Shown in pieces: positions 1 through 6,743 of a DNA stretch of 21,218 bases. The translations under genes and the position numbers were made by a program. How positions within the stretch are numbered: position 1 is the stretch's first letter; every line of letters starts with the position of its first letter. Under the pieces are notes generated by a model. That model saw only the letters and a program-made list of their open reading frames with translations. It was not told the origin of the DNA and ran no database searches. Source of the DNA: an uncultured Eubacteriales bacterium (GTDB taxonomy: Bacteria > Bacillota > Clostridia > Christensenellales > DTU072); NCBI GenBank assembly GCA_902766325.1, contig CACXDF010000067.1, forward strand, positions 1 through 21,218, read 5' to 3'.

Positions 1-149
1 CGCCAAAACATACTCATCGGATCGAAGATTTTTTTGCCGGCCGCGAGCAAAACGACGTAGGCGATCAGGATCAGAAAAGCGAGCAGCTTAAAAACAAGAT
101 CGGCGGTGAACTTGATTTTGACGGGTTTTTTGAGAGATGTTTTTTTCAT
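1..149 (-). CDS. N-terminus of an unidentified membrane protein (partial)
   Basis: Reading the minus strand from the ATG at 149 gives 49 residues before the window edge. A lysine-rich N-terminus (MKKTSLKKPVKIKF) is followed by one hydrophobic helix (about residues 18-40) and then the sequence KKIFDPMSMFW. The start is supported by AGGAG at 160-156, six bases upstream of the ATG, and by a good promoter further up. The positive N-terminus followed by a helix fits an inner-membrane protein with its N-terminus in the cytoplasm. Too little is present to name the family; transporter permeases often begin this way, but that is only a guess. The gene is divergent from the PI-PLC-like gene. Confidence 0.72.
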   Translation of the reverse strand, partial: MKKTSLKKPVKIKFTADLVFKLLAFLILIAYVVLLAAGKKIFDPMSMFW

Positions 150-225
150 AAAAGACTCCTTACGTGTTACGTATTGATAGACGATATTCGACGAATAGGC
201 GTTAAAAACGCCTTGTTCGATTTCT

Positions 226-254
226 ATGATAGATAGTTTATCATTGTTTGTCAA
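226..254 (-). promoter_or_regulatory. Sigma-A promoter of the first minus-strand gene, with inverted repeat over the -10
   Basis: On the minus strand, TTGACA (254-249) and TATCAT (231-226) are separated by 17 bases, close to the sigma-A consensus. ATGATA at 226-231 and TATCAT at 239-244 form a 6-bp inverted repeat that covers the -10, a possible operator. In the leader downstream are two more palindromes: TATTCG-A-CGAATA (185-197) and GGCGTT-AAA-AACGCC (198-212). Confidence 0.65.
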
Positions 255-313
255 TTAATTTATTAAAAATTACATTAATTGCGTTTAATATTAATTATTT
301 TTACAAAATCGTC

Positions 314-343
314 TTGAAAAGTCGGCGCCTTTTGTTGTATAAT
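314..343 (+). promoter_or_regulatory. Sigma-A promoter of the PI-PLC-like gene
   Basis: TTGAAA at 314-319 and a perfect TATAAT at 338-343 are separated by 18 bases. The predicted transcript starts near 350 and has a leader of about 35 bases before the ATG at 387. Confidence 0.75.
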
Positions 344-386
344 CAAAAAAAGCTTAAGAATAATGAATGCTTAAAGAGGGATACCA

Positions 387-1490
387 ATGACACTTATTAC
401 GTCTATGCTTATGTTCGGTCGCAAAAAAACAGGGGTTAGACAGGCTGTTTTTCAGCCCACGTTCGACGTCACGATCGGCGATATCCGAGGGATAAAAAAA
501 GCCAATCCGAGATACGTCGATCTGTCCTTTTTAGCCGCGCACGACGCGAATACCGGCAGGGCGGAACACGGCGCGCCGCTCGAAAAATGCGCCTCGAATA
601 TTCTTTTTTCGACCGAGCCTCTTATTCGGAATTATCTCTATCGCTACGTCAAGACGCAAACGACCACAATTTACGAAATGTTGCGGTACGGGTGCCGTTT
701 TATTCATATAAAGGTTACCTATTACGATGGAAAGTGGTTTACGTCGCATAGCGTGCTGACGGGAGAACTGGAGACGCATATGTCGGACGTATTGCGATTT
801 TTGTCCGAGCGTGAAAACGACGGCGAGATCGTGACGCTTCTATTCCAACCCATCTTTTTCGGCGATAAATCTTTTGCCGATCTGCACGACTTTTTGGCAG
901 GAATACGCTATAACGGCAAGAATATATTCGACTACGTTTTTTATTCGCCCGTCGACGAATTCGGAAAAGGCGAGGGCGTAAAGGTCGGCGCTTTGCGATA
1001 TAACGACGCGACGGGTCCGAAAGGACGCACGGGGGTCGTATTGTTTCAGCGCAGGGATCAACACTGTTTGCCGTCGTGGGACGCGAGACAAAGCGCTTAT
1101 CCCTTTTTCTTCGATATGGACAGCAACGCTTTGCACGTCTGGCACGATCGTTCGCGTTTGAAAACGCTGGATCGGGAGATCGACGCTCTTTGCGACGAGA
1201 TCCTTGCTACCGACCGTTATAAAGATATGTTGAGACTAAATCAGACTCAACCGTCCAGTTGTTATAAGACGCTCGGCGACGCTTTGCACTCCGTCTATTC
1301 CCGTTCGCTTTTGAAAACGGCCGAAAGGCATAACGTTCGTTTGATCGAAAAACTCGACTTAAACAAGATGCTGAAAGCCATGCCCGTTTTTCAGGCGGAC
1401 TACGTTACGTCCGGTCACGGCGATTTTAACTTGAAGATCAATCGCGCCATCCGCGCTTATAACGAGAGTCTCGTTGCTTCTTTGCTCTGA
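387..1490 (+). CDS. PI-PLC X-domain-like phosphodiesterase, divergent
   Basis: This 367-residue protein resembles bacterial phosphatidylinositol-specific phospholipase C (PLC-like TIM barrel). Visible family features are AAHDANTG with H52-D53 (first catalytic His and its neighbour), the IYEMLRYGCRF lead-in to the second strand, and WFTSHS with H121 (second catalytic His). At the two positions between, where B. cereus PI-PLC has Asp67 and Arg69 in FDIR, this protein has H107 and K109 (IHIK). The fold is therefore likely, but classic phosphoinositol cleavage is uncertain. No signal peptide or membrane segment is seen, although bacterial PI-PLCs are usually secreted. The start is chosen from AGAGGG at 375-380, six bases upstream, behind a strong promoter. 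The gene appears monocistronic. It could be a phosphodiesterase with another substrate or a degenerate homologue. Confidence 0.72.
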   Translation: MTLITSMLMFGRKKTGVRQAVFQPTFDVTIGDIRGIKKANPRYVDLSFLAAHDANTGRAEHGAPLEKCASNILFSTEPLIRNYLYRYVKTQTTTIYEMLRYGCRFIHIKVTYYDGKWFTSHSVLTGELETHMSDVLRFLSERENDGEIVTLLFQPIFFGDKSFADLHDFLAGIRYNGKNIFDYVFYSPVDEFGKGEGVKVGALRYNDATGPKGRTGVVLFQRRDQHCLPSWDARQSAYPFFFDMDSNALHVWHDRSRLKTLDREIDALCDEILATDRYKDMLRLNQTQPSSCYKTLGDALHSVYSRSLLKTAERHNVRLIEKLDLNKMLKAMPVFQADYVTSGHGDFNLKINRAIRAYNESLVASLL

Positions 1491-1537
1491 GCTTCGTCCG
1501 GATTGACTTTTTTATCATAATTGCCGTCGGACGCTTA

Positions 1538-1566
1538 TTGCAATGCGCGCGCGTCTATGGTATAAT
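1538..1566 (+). promoter_or_regulatory. Sigma-A promoter of the M20 peptidase gene
   Basis: TTGCAA at 1538-1543 and TATAAT at 1561-1566 are 17 bases apart. A clear ribosome binding site, AAGGAGAG (1577-1584), follows eight bases before the ATG at 1593. Confidence 0.75.
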
Positions 1567-1592
1567 CGTTTGCGAAAAGGAGAGATGTATTT

Positions 1593-3050
1593 ATGAACGT
1601 TGGTTTGATCGTTTTGTATTGTATTTTGGGCGTGATCGGAGCGTTGCTCCTTTTTATGATCGTCCGCACTCTTATCGCAAGACCCAAGAAAGGGAAAACG
1701 GAACCTTTTACTTTCGAAGTCGATAAGGACGAGGCCGCTCGCGTGTTGTCCGGCGCCGTACGCATCCCCACGGTGACCGCCTATAACGAGGGCGACGACC
1801 AAACGCCGTTTTTACGCTTTCACGAATACCTGGAAAAGAATTTTCCGCTCATCTTCGCCCGCGCCGAAAAAACGGTGGTCAACGGATATAGCCTTATTTT
1901 GAAAATAAGCGGCAAGGACCCCGATCTTATGCCCGGTTGCTTCCTCGCGCACCAAGACGTCGTGCCCGCTGCGGCCGATGGGTGGGAGGTCGATCCTTTC
2001 GGCGGGGAGGTCAAGGACGGCTACGTCTACGGCAGAGGCAGTCAGGATATGAAAAGTCAGTTGATCGCTTCTTTATTCGGACTCGAACTGCTTCTTCGGG
2101 AAGGGAAAGAACCGACGCGCACCATCTATTATTGCTTCGGACACGACGAGGAATTCACGGGCAAAGAGGGCGCTAAGTCCATCGTCGAATACCTTGTCAA
2201 AAACAATATCCGCTTTGAATTCGTCATTGACGAAGGCGGTACTATGCTGGACGGGAATTTGATCGGCATCAAAAATAAGTACGTCGCGCTCATCGGCACT
2301 TGCGAAAAAGGTTACGCCGACTATAAGTTGACGGCAACGAGAGACGGAGGCCATGCTTCGGCACCCAAAAAGAAGAGTTCGGTAGACGAAATTGCGGAAG
2401 CCGTGTACGATCTCGCGCATACGCCCATGAAGAGGACTTTTTCGAAGCCGCTTAAAGAGATGTATCGCACGCTCGCTCCTTACATGAATCCGCTTTATAA
2501 GTTTTTCTTAGTCAACGTCGATCTTTTGGGATGGCTCCTGAAGCCCGTTCTCGGTCTTATCAATCCGCTTCTTAATTCTACCATGCGCACCACGTTCGCT
2601 TTTACGCAACTGCAAGGAAGCGACGCGCCAAACGTCATACCGGTCAAGGCGAGCGCCGTTGTCAACGTCCGTATCAATATCGGCGAGACTCGAGAAGACG
2701 TGCTGAAACACATGAAAAAAGTGGTCGGTAAAAAGATAGAAGTATCCGAATTGGAAGATACCTTCGACCCGTCTCCCGTCAGCCTGACGAATACTGAGAC
2801 CTACGCGACTCTCGTTCGCTCCATCGAAGAAGTGTACGAAGATTTCGTCGTGGCGCCGTATCCTTTTATTGCCGCGACGGACAGCAAGTGGTACTATACG
2901 GTCAGTAACGGCGTTTATCGCTTTACTCCTTTCGTATACGGTCTCGACGATCAAAAGCGTATCCACGGTCTGAACGAGCGTTGCGAGATCGAAGGACTGG
3001 GCAGGGCGGTCGTTTTTTATCGCCGTTTAATAGAAAATCTCTGTTACTAA
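1593..3050 (+). CDS. Membrane-anchored M20 family metallopeptidase (CPS1/PM20D1-like)
   Basis: This 485-residue protein has one N-terminal membrane helix (residues 4-24) and then an M20 dizinc amidohydrolase domain. Metal ligands and catalytic residues can be read in order: H120 and D122 in AHQDVVP, D152 in GRGSQDMK, E186-E187 in GHDEEF, D213 in VIDEGG and H458 in RIHGLNE. The lid domain with GGHASAP lies between. Length, anchoring and motif spelling match the carboxypeptidase S/PM20D1 branch, whose members hydrolyse peptides or N-acyl amino acids; the substrate here is not known. The first of a likely two-gene operon, its stop is nine bases before the serine hydrolase start, and that gene's ribosome binding site overlaps the stop. 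No key residue is missing, so it should be active. Confidence 0.9.
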   Translation: MNVGLIVLYCILGVIGALLLFMIVRTLIARPKKGKTEPFTFEVDKDEAARVLSGAVRIPTVTAYNEGDDQTPFLRFHEYLEKNFPLIFARAEKTVVNGYSLILKISGKDPDLMPGCFLAHQDVVPAAADGWEVDPFGGEVKDGYVYGRGSQDMKSQLIASLFGLELLLREGKEPTRTIYYCFGHDEEFTGKEGAKSIVEYLVKNNIRFEFVIDEGGTMLDGNLIGIKNKYVALIGTCEKGYADYKLTATRDGGHASAPKKKSSVDEIAEAVYDLAHTPMKRTFSKPLKEMYRTLAPYMNPLYKFFLVNVDLLGWLLKPVLGLINPLLNSTMRTTFAFTQLQGSDAPNVIPVKASAVVNVRINIGETREDVLKHMKKVVGKKIEVSELEDTFDPSPVSLTNTETYATLVRSIEEVYEDFVVAPYPFIAATDSKWYYTVSNGVYRFTPFVYGLDDQKRIHGLNERCEIEGLGRAVVFYRRLIENLCY

Positions 3051-3059
3051 AGGAAAAAT

Positions 3060-4628
3060 ATGAACGAAAATCTGAAACAGTACGGCCTCAGCGCCGCCGC
3101 TATCCTGCGCTATCTCAAGCGATTTGACGAGATCGGCGGAGAAAACCATGGCATGATCGTCATCAAAGACGGCAAAAAAGTATTCGAGAGATATTGTTAT
3201 CCCTATACGTCCGATATGCCGCATACCATGTTCTCGGTCACAAAGTGTCTTGTTTCTACCGCCGTCGGTTTTGCCATCGACGAAAAAAGGCTTCGCCTCG
3301 ACGATAAGATATTGCCGTATTTTAAAGATTATCCGCATAAGGAGAGTAAAGAATGGGACGAAATGACCGTCGAAAAGCTCCTGCTTATGCGCAGTAATAA
3401 AAAGTTCAGCTTTTTGCAGGACATGACCGACGATCATACCGCGATATTCATGCGCAATCCCTTCCGACGTAAGAAGGACTTTTTTTACAGTAATAACGAC
3501 GCGCACGTATTGGCGCACCTTGTGGAAAAGGTGACGGGAGAACGCCTTGTCGACTATCTTACGCCTCGCTTGTTCGAGCCGCTCGGGATCGAAAAACCGT
3601 TTTGGGAGACCAACGCCCTCGGCGTTTGCGTCGGCGGATCCGGCGCTTACCTTACTTGCGACGACCTGAGTAAGATCGCTCTGTGTTATCTTGACGGCGG
3701 CAAGTACGGCGGAAAACAGGTGATCCCCGCTTTTTGGGCGGAAGCCGTAGCAAAAAAACAAACTTCTCCCTCCAAAAACTGGGCGGCGGACGGGTTCAGC
3801 TATTATTTTTGGTTGGAAAAGAACGGGAGTTATCGTCTGGAAGGACTATTTGGGCAGTTCGGCGTTATCATACCCGAAAAGAAAACGGTCATCGCCGTCA
3901 TCGGCGCCCACGTCAGCGACGCATTGATCGCAAAGACCATCAACGATTATCTTGTCAAGGATATCTTTTTAAACGAAGACGGACAGAAAGAACTGGAAGC
4001 GTATCTTGAAGAAAGGGACAAGCGTTTGCTTCCGCGCGTCGCCGAAAGGAACATTCAAAAAGAGGTCGTCTCTTCCGGCAAGGTTTATAAAAGAAAAGGA
4101 TGCGTTGTCGAGATCGCTAAAGCGATGACGCGGTTTTCCAACGGTCTTATTCCCAATTCGATCAGCTCTTCCTTTGCCAAGCGTCCGAAAGACAGCATAG
4201 ACGACCTTTCTTTTACGTTTACCGACGATCGCGCCCGGATAACGTGGAGAGAAGAAAACGAGTTTGTGTCATTCGATTGCGGAATAGCCGGAAAGCCCTT
4301 TATTACCGACGTTACTTTGCAGGGTAACGTCTATCACGTATGGAGTTGGGGATACTGGAAGAAAAACGATTTCCACGTCGTCGTCCGTCCGCTCAATACC
4401 GTTGCGGAAAAAGAATTTATCTTTTGTTTCGGCAATAAAAAACTCTCTATGAAAACCAAGTGCAATCCCGATTTCCGCGATTTCGTCGTGGCAAACTCCA
4501 TTGCGAGCGGCGTATTCCCGGATCTTCCCGTCGTTACTCCCGTGCTGGTCGGATTGCTGAAAACCGGACTGATCGTCACCGCGTTGCCGGTCAGATACGA
4601 GTTGAAAGGAGTTTCAACTCGTAATTAA
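3060..4628 (+). CDS. Serine hydrolase, beta-lactamase/class C fold (paralogue 1)
   Basis: This 522-residue cytoplasmic-looking protein has the penicillin-binding-protein-like fold of the beta-lactamase-related family (S12 type). The catalytic tetrad FSVTK gives S59 and K62, YSN gives Y143 and N145, and G265-Q266-F267 stands where the third motif is expected. No signal peptide is seen, which argues against a role as a secreted beta-lactamase; esterase or peptidase activity is more likely. After the roughly 300-residue catalytic domain comes a C-terminal region of about 200 residues that I do not recognise but that is shared with the paralogue at 6744-8270. The start has AAAGG at 3049-3053, overlapping the stop of the M20 gene, so the two are probably coupled. 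A 40-base stretch (3571-3610) is identical to 7261-7300 in the paralogue. Confidence 0.88.
   Translation: MNENLKQYGLSAAAILRYLKRFDEIGGENHGMIVIKDGKKVFERYCYPYTSDMPHTMFSVTKCLVSTAVGFAIDEKRLRLDDKILPYFKDYPHKESKEWDEMTVEKLLLMRSNKKFSFLQDMTDDHTAIFMRNPFRRKKDFFYSNNDAHVLAHLVEKVTGERLVDYLTPRLFEPLGIEKPFWETNALGVCVGGSGAYLTCDDLSKIALCYLDGGKYGGKQVIPAFWAEAVAKKQTSPSKNWAADGFSYYFWLEKNGSYRLEGLFGQFGVIIPEKKTVIAVIGAHVSDALIAKTINDYLVKDIFLNEDGQKELEAYLEERDKRLLPRVAERNIQKEVVSSGKVYKRKGCVVEIAKAMTRFSNGLIPNSISSSFAKRPKDSIDDLSFTFTDDRARITWREENEFVSFDCGIAGKPFITDVTLQGNVYHVWSWGYWKKNDFHVVVRPLNTVAEKEFIFCFGNKKLSMKTKCNPDFRDFVVANSIASGVFPDLPVVTPVLVGLLKTGLIVTALPVRYELKGVSTRN
4599..4620 (+). repeat. Perfect 9-bp hairpin inside the 3' end of the serine hydrolase gene
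   Basis: GAGTTGAAA (4599-4607) and TTTCAACTC (4612-4620) form a perfect stem around a 4-base loop, ending eight bases before the end of the stop codon. The sequence after it (GTAATTAATT) is AT-rich but lacks a T run, so it is a poor intrinsic terminator. It may slow decay from the 3' end. Confidence 0.4.
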
Positions 4629-4689
4629 TTGCACCTTACGCTGTATGTATCGGCGTAAGCCGCCATGAATTGACACGTGGTGTCATGAA

Positions 4690-4717
4690 TTGCAATTGCA
4701 GCGGATAAACGTATAAT
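4690..4717 (+). promoter_or_regulatory. Possible promoter in the convergent gap
   Basis: TTGCAA (4690-4695) and TATAAT (4712-4717) are 16 bases apart. No gene follows on this strand, so any transcript would be a short RNA or antisense to the sipL-like gene. Just upstream is TGACAC-GTG-GTGTCA (4671-4685), a 6-bp inverted repeat, flanked by two copies of CATGAATTG. Confidence 0.4.
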
Positions 4718-4723
4718 AATAAG

Positions 4724-4775
4724 ATGCTCCTCCGGCCACGTCGAAGGAGCATTATTCGTAACGGAGCATTTTTTT
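4724..4775 (+). terminator. Terminator-like structure with two competing stems
   Basis: ATGCTCCT (4724-4731) can pair with AGGAGCAT (4745-4752) in a compact 8-bp hairpin. Its first seven bases can instead pair with GGAGCAT (4763-4769), which runs directly into seven Ts (4769-4775). The gap lies between convergent genes, so one use is ending transcription of 3060-4628. On the minus strand the compact hairpin is followed by CTTATTATTATA and may end the sipL-like transcript. The two-way pairing also resembles an attenuator. Confidence 0.45.
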
Positions 4776-4857
4776 GAATGCGAGGATCCAAGGGGCGTTA
4801 GTTCCGATTCATGAAACAAAGCCTCAATTCGCGCCGCTTCAGCGGCAGTTTATTCCG

Positions 4858-6330
4858 TTATTGCTCGAACGGTAACTCCCTATACAAAATGACTTTCTCT
4901 CCGCCGTTTAAGGGCAGACCGATGTCCTCGTTCTGTCGGAGCAAGGTTTCTTCTTCGGTGTTCAGGGCTTTTGCTACGTCCCACAGCGATTCGCCCTTAC
5001 GGACGATATAAAGACTGATGGCAACGTCGCTCTCTTCTTTTTTTGCCCCCGTTTCGATATCGGATACGACGTCAATCGTTTTTTCGGAAACGCCTTTGAC
5101 GTTTATTACCGTTTCAAAAACCAATTCGATCTCCGCGCCGCGCGCTTTGTACGCGGCGTTCGTGACGATGATCTCAGCCGTAACGGACGAGTCGCACTTG
5201 CTTTCAAGCGGAAGATTCAGCTTGAACGGGAGTTCGACGTTTTGTCCCTTTGTGACGTCTTCGTTCGTCTGATAAAGAACGTCCGCCTGCAAGACGCCTT
5301 CCAGATAATAAGAACCGTTATTTGTCGTAACGGAAGCCGAAACGGCAGGGCACAGAATTCCAAACAGCTCGTTTACGCCGCCATCCGGCATAATTTTTCC
5401 GGTTATTTTCTCGCGGATGCAACGAGAGCAGAAGCCTTCCGTAACCGCTTCTTTTGAGCGCTTTATTTCGATCTCGTGGGTAGTGGAGAAGGCGTCCGAG
5501 ACGGTTTCCGTTTCGATAGGCAGACTTATTGCGCCGCAAAAAGAAAGCGACACGTCGCAGATGACGAGCCGTTTGTCCCCGTCTGCTAAAGACAGCTCGG
5601 CGCTTTTGACGCACGCGTCGATATCGACGTCCGATTCGGAAGTGATCTTTTCGTCTGCGATCTCGGTGCTGAAGGTATGAGAAAAGAGCTGACCGAAGCA
5701 TTGTCCGTCGTCCGATTGCGCGAAAATGCGGACGTAAATATCGCCCTCGATGCGGTAGCTTCCGGCATTTGCGAAGACGTTTGAGACGTTGGCTTTCACA
5801 CAGTAGTCCACGAGGCGTTCCACGTTCATCCTGCTTTCGTCCGTATAAGTCAAAGAAAGACCTCCGGGCGATAAAAGCTCCGTATTCTCGGCGCGGAGCG
5901 GGGCCGTCTTGCAGCAGACTCCGGGCAAGCAAGAATTAAGTACGGTCAATTGATTTTCGACAAGATACCATCCGGATATCTCAACCGTCGCTTCATAGTC
6001 GTTTCCGCTCTTTTTGGTATCGACCACAACGGCGCTTAGGCATACTTTGGTCGTAGGTTTTATTTTATCGCAGGTCAGCGTTTCTGTTTGTTCCGCTTCT
6101 ACGATATCGTGCGTAAAAGCGCCGTTTTCGGCGCGTGATACGAGACGAAAGGTAGTTTTCAGGTCGATTTTTATCGCGCCCGTCACCGTTTCGTATCCCA
6201 GTATCTTCGTTCTTGCCGAAAAACCGAGGATCTTTTTGTTGTCCGGATCGATAAATTCCGCTCTTTCGCGAAAGAGCGCGCCGCTCAGGATCTCTTTCCG
6301 ATTGGCCGAGATGTTCGTTTGATTTTCCAT
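4858..6330 (-). CDS. SipL-like spore morphogenesis protein (SPOCS/DUF3794 repeats plus LysM)
   Basis: This 490-residue protein has three successive beta-rich segments (about 30-140, 165-310 and 315-435) of the SPOCS/DUF3794 kind. It ends in a LysM domain (about 440-485, YIVRKGESLWDVAKAL). This matches the plan of Clostridioides difficile SipL, which binds SpoIVA through its LysM domain to attach the coat to the forespore surface. By analogy it would act in the mother cell during sporulation. It is divergent from veg, a neighbourhood seen in other clostridia. A sigma-E-like promoter precedes it, as expected for a mother-cell gene. The start at 6330 has GGGGG (6345-6341), ten bases upstream. 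Orthology with SipL rather than another SPOCS/LysM protein is inferred from architecture and context. Confidence 0.85.
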   Translation of the reverse strand: MENQTNISANRKEILSGALFRERAEFIDPDNKKILGFSARTKILGYETVTGAIKIDLKTTFRLVSRAENGAFTHDIVEAEQTETLTCDKIKPTTKVCLSAVVVDTKKSGNDYEATVEISGWYLVENQLTVLNSCLPGVCCKTAPLRAENTELLSPGGLSLTYTDESRMNVERLVDYCVKANVSNVFANAGSYRIEGDIYVRIFAQSDDGQCFGQLFSHTFSTEIADEKITSESDVDIDACVKSAELSLADGDKRLVICDVSLSFCGAISLPIETETVSDAFSTTHEIEIKRSKEAVTEGFCSRCIREKITGKIMPDGGVNELFGILCPAVSASVTTNNGSYYLEGVLQADVLYQTNEDVTKGQNVELPFKLNLPLESKCDSSVTAEIIVTNAAYKARGAEIELVFETVINVKGVSEKTIDVVSDIETGAKKEESDVAISLYIVRKGESLWDVAKALNTEEETLLRQNEDIGLPLNGGEKVILYRELPFEQ

Positions 6331-6362
6331 GATGATAAGGCCCCCTACGATTGAATTATTAC

Positions 6363-6392
6363 ACGATATGCGTTCGTCTGAAAAAATATGAC
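6363..6392 (-). promoter_or_regulatory. Candidate sigma-E promoter of the sipL-like gene
   Basis: On the minus strand, GTCATATT (6392-6385) is followed after 14 bases by CATATCGT (6370-6363). Mother-cell sigma-E promoters in Bacillus have a -35 near KMATATT, a 14-base spacer and a -10 near CATACANT. The -35 fits fully, and the -10 agrees at its first four bases and the last. Transcription would start about 25 bases before the ATG. Confidence 0.6.
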
Positions 6393-6434
6393 TGAAAAGG
6401 GGAAAAAGAGGAATAATAGACGCGGGAGAGTAGT

Positions 6435-6665
6435 ATGAGAGAGATCACGGACGAAATGGAACGCACCATAACGAGAGTCAGGCTCCTTGCCGGATTGCCG
6501 CTCAGAATAAGGGTCAACAGAGGTCGGAATAAGATAGAACAGTTCGAGGGGAAAATAGAGAGCGTTTATCCCAAGGTTTTTACCATCCGAAAAGCGGGAG
6601 GCGAAATAAGTACGTTCAGCTATTCCGACGTCGTCGCGCGTAACGTCAAGTTTTTTAAAGGATGA
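6435..6665 (+). CDS. veg: Veg family protein
   Basis: This small 76-residue basic protein belongs to the Veg family, found in most Bacillota. Recognisable parts are RLLAGLPLRIRVNRGRNKI, the ESVYPKVFTIR strand and the closing FSYSDVVARNV, which corresponds to the SYSYADVLTETV end of B. subtilis Veg. Length is close to the family norm of about 80-86. In B. subtilis Veg influences biofilm formation; its molecular role is not settled. The start follows GGGAGAG (6424-6430). It is divergent from the sipL-like gene, sharing a roughly 100-base gap. I could not identify a convincing sigma-A promoter for it there. Confidence 0.9.
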   Translation: MREITDEMERTITRVRLLAGLPLRIRVNRGRNKIEQFEGKIESVYPKVFTIRKAGGEISTFSYSDVVARNVKFFKG

Positions 6666-6688
6666 AACAGGCGTAGCGAGCGAATCTA

Positions 6689-6717
6689 TTGCTTTACCAT
6701 ACGTTTTATGCTATGAT
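6689..6717 (+). promoter_or_regulatory. Sigma-A promoter of serine hydrolase paralogue 2
   Basis: TTGCTT (6689-6694) and TATGAT (6712-6717) are 17 bases apart. TATGCT (6707-6712) and AGCATA (6720-6725) form an inverted repeat around the -10. The site gives this gene its own transcript, separate from veg. Confidence 0.6.
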
Positions 6718-6743
6718 TAAGCATATACGTAGAGGAGGCAATG

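Noticed and set aside
248..439. 63-residue frame upstream of the PI-PLC-like gene
   Set aside because: It begins upstream of the TTGAAA/TATAAT promoter, has no ribosome binding site and overlaps the real start in another frame.
4833..4846. GCCGC-TTCA-GCGGC stem just beyond the sipL-like stop as its terminator
   Set aside because: The stem is short, and the minus-strand sequence after it is not a T run.
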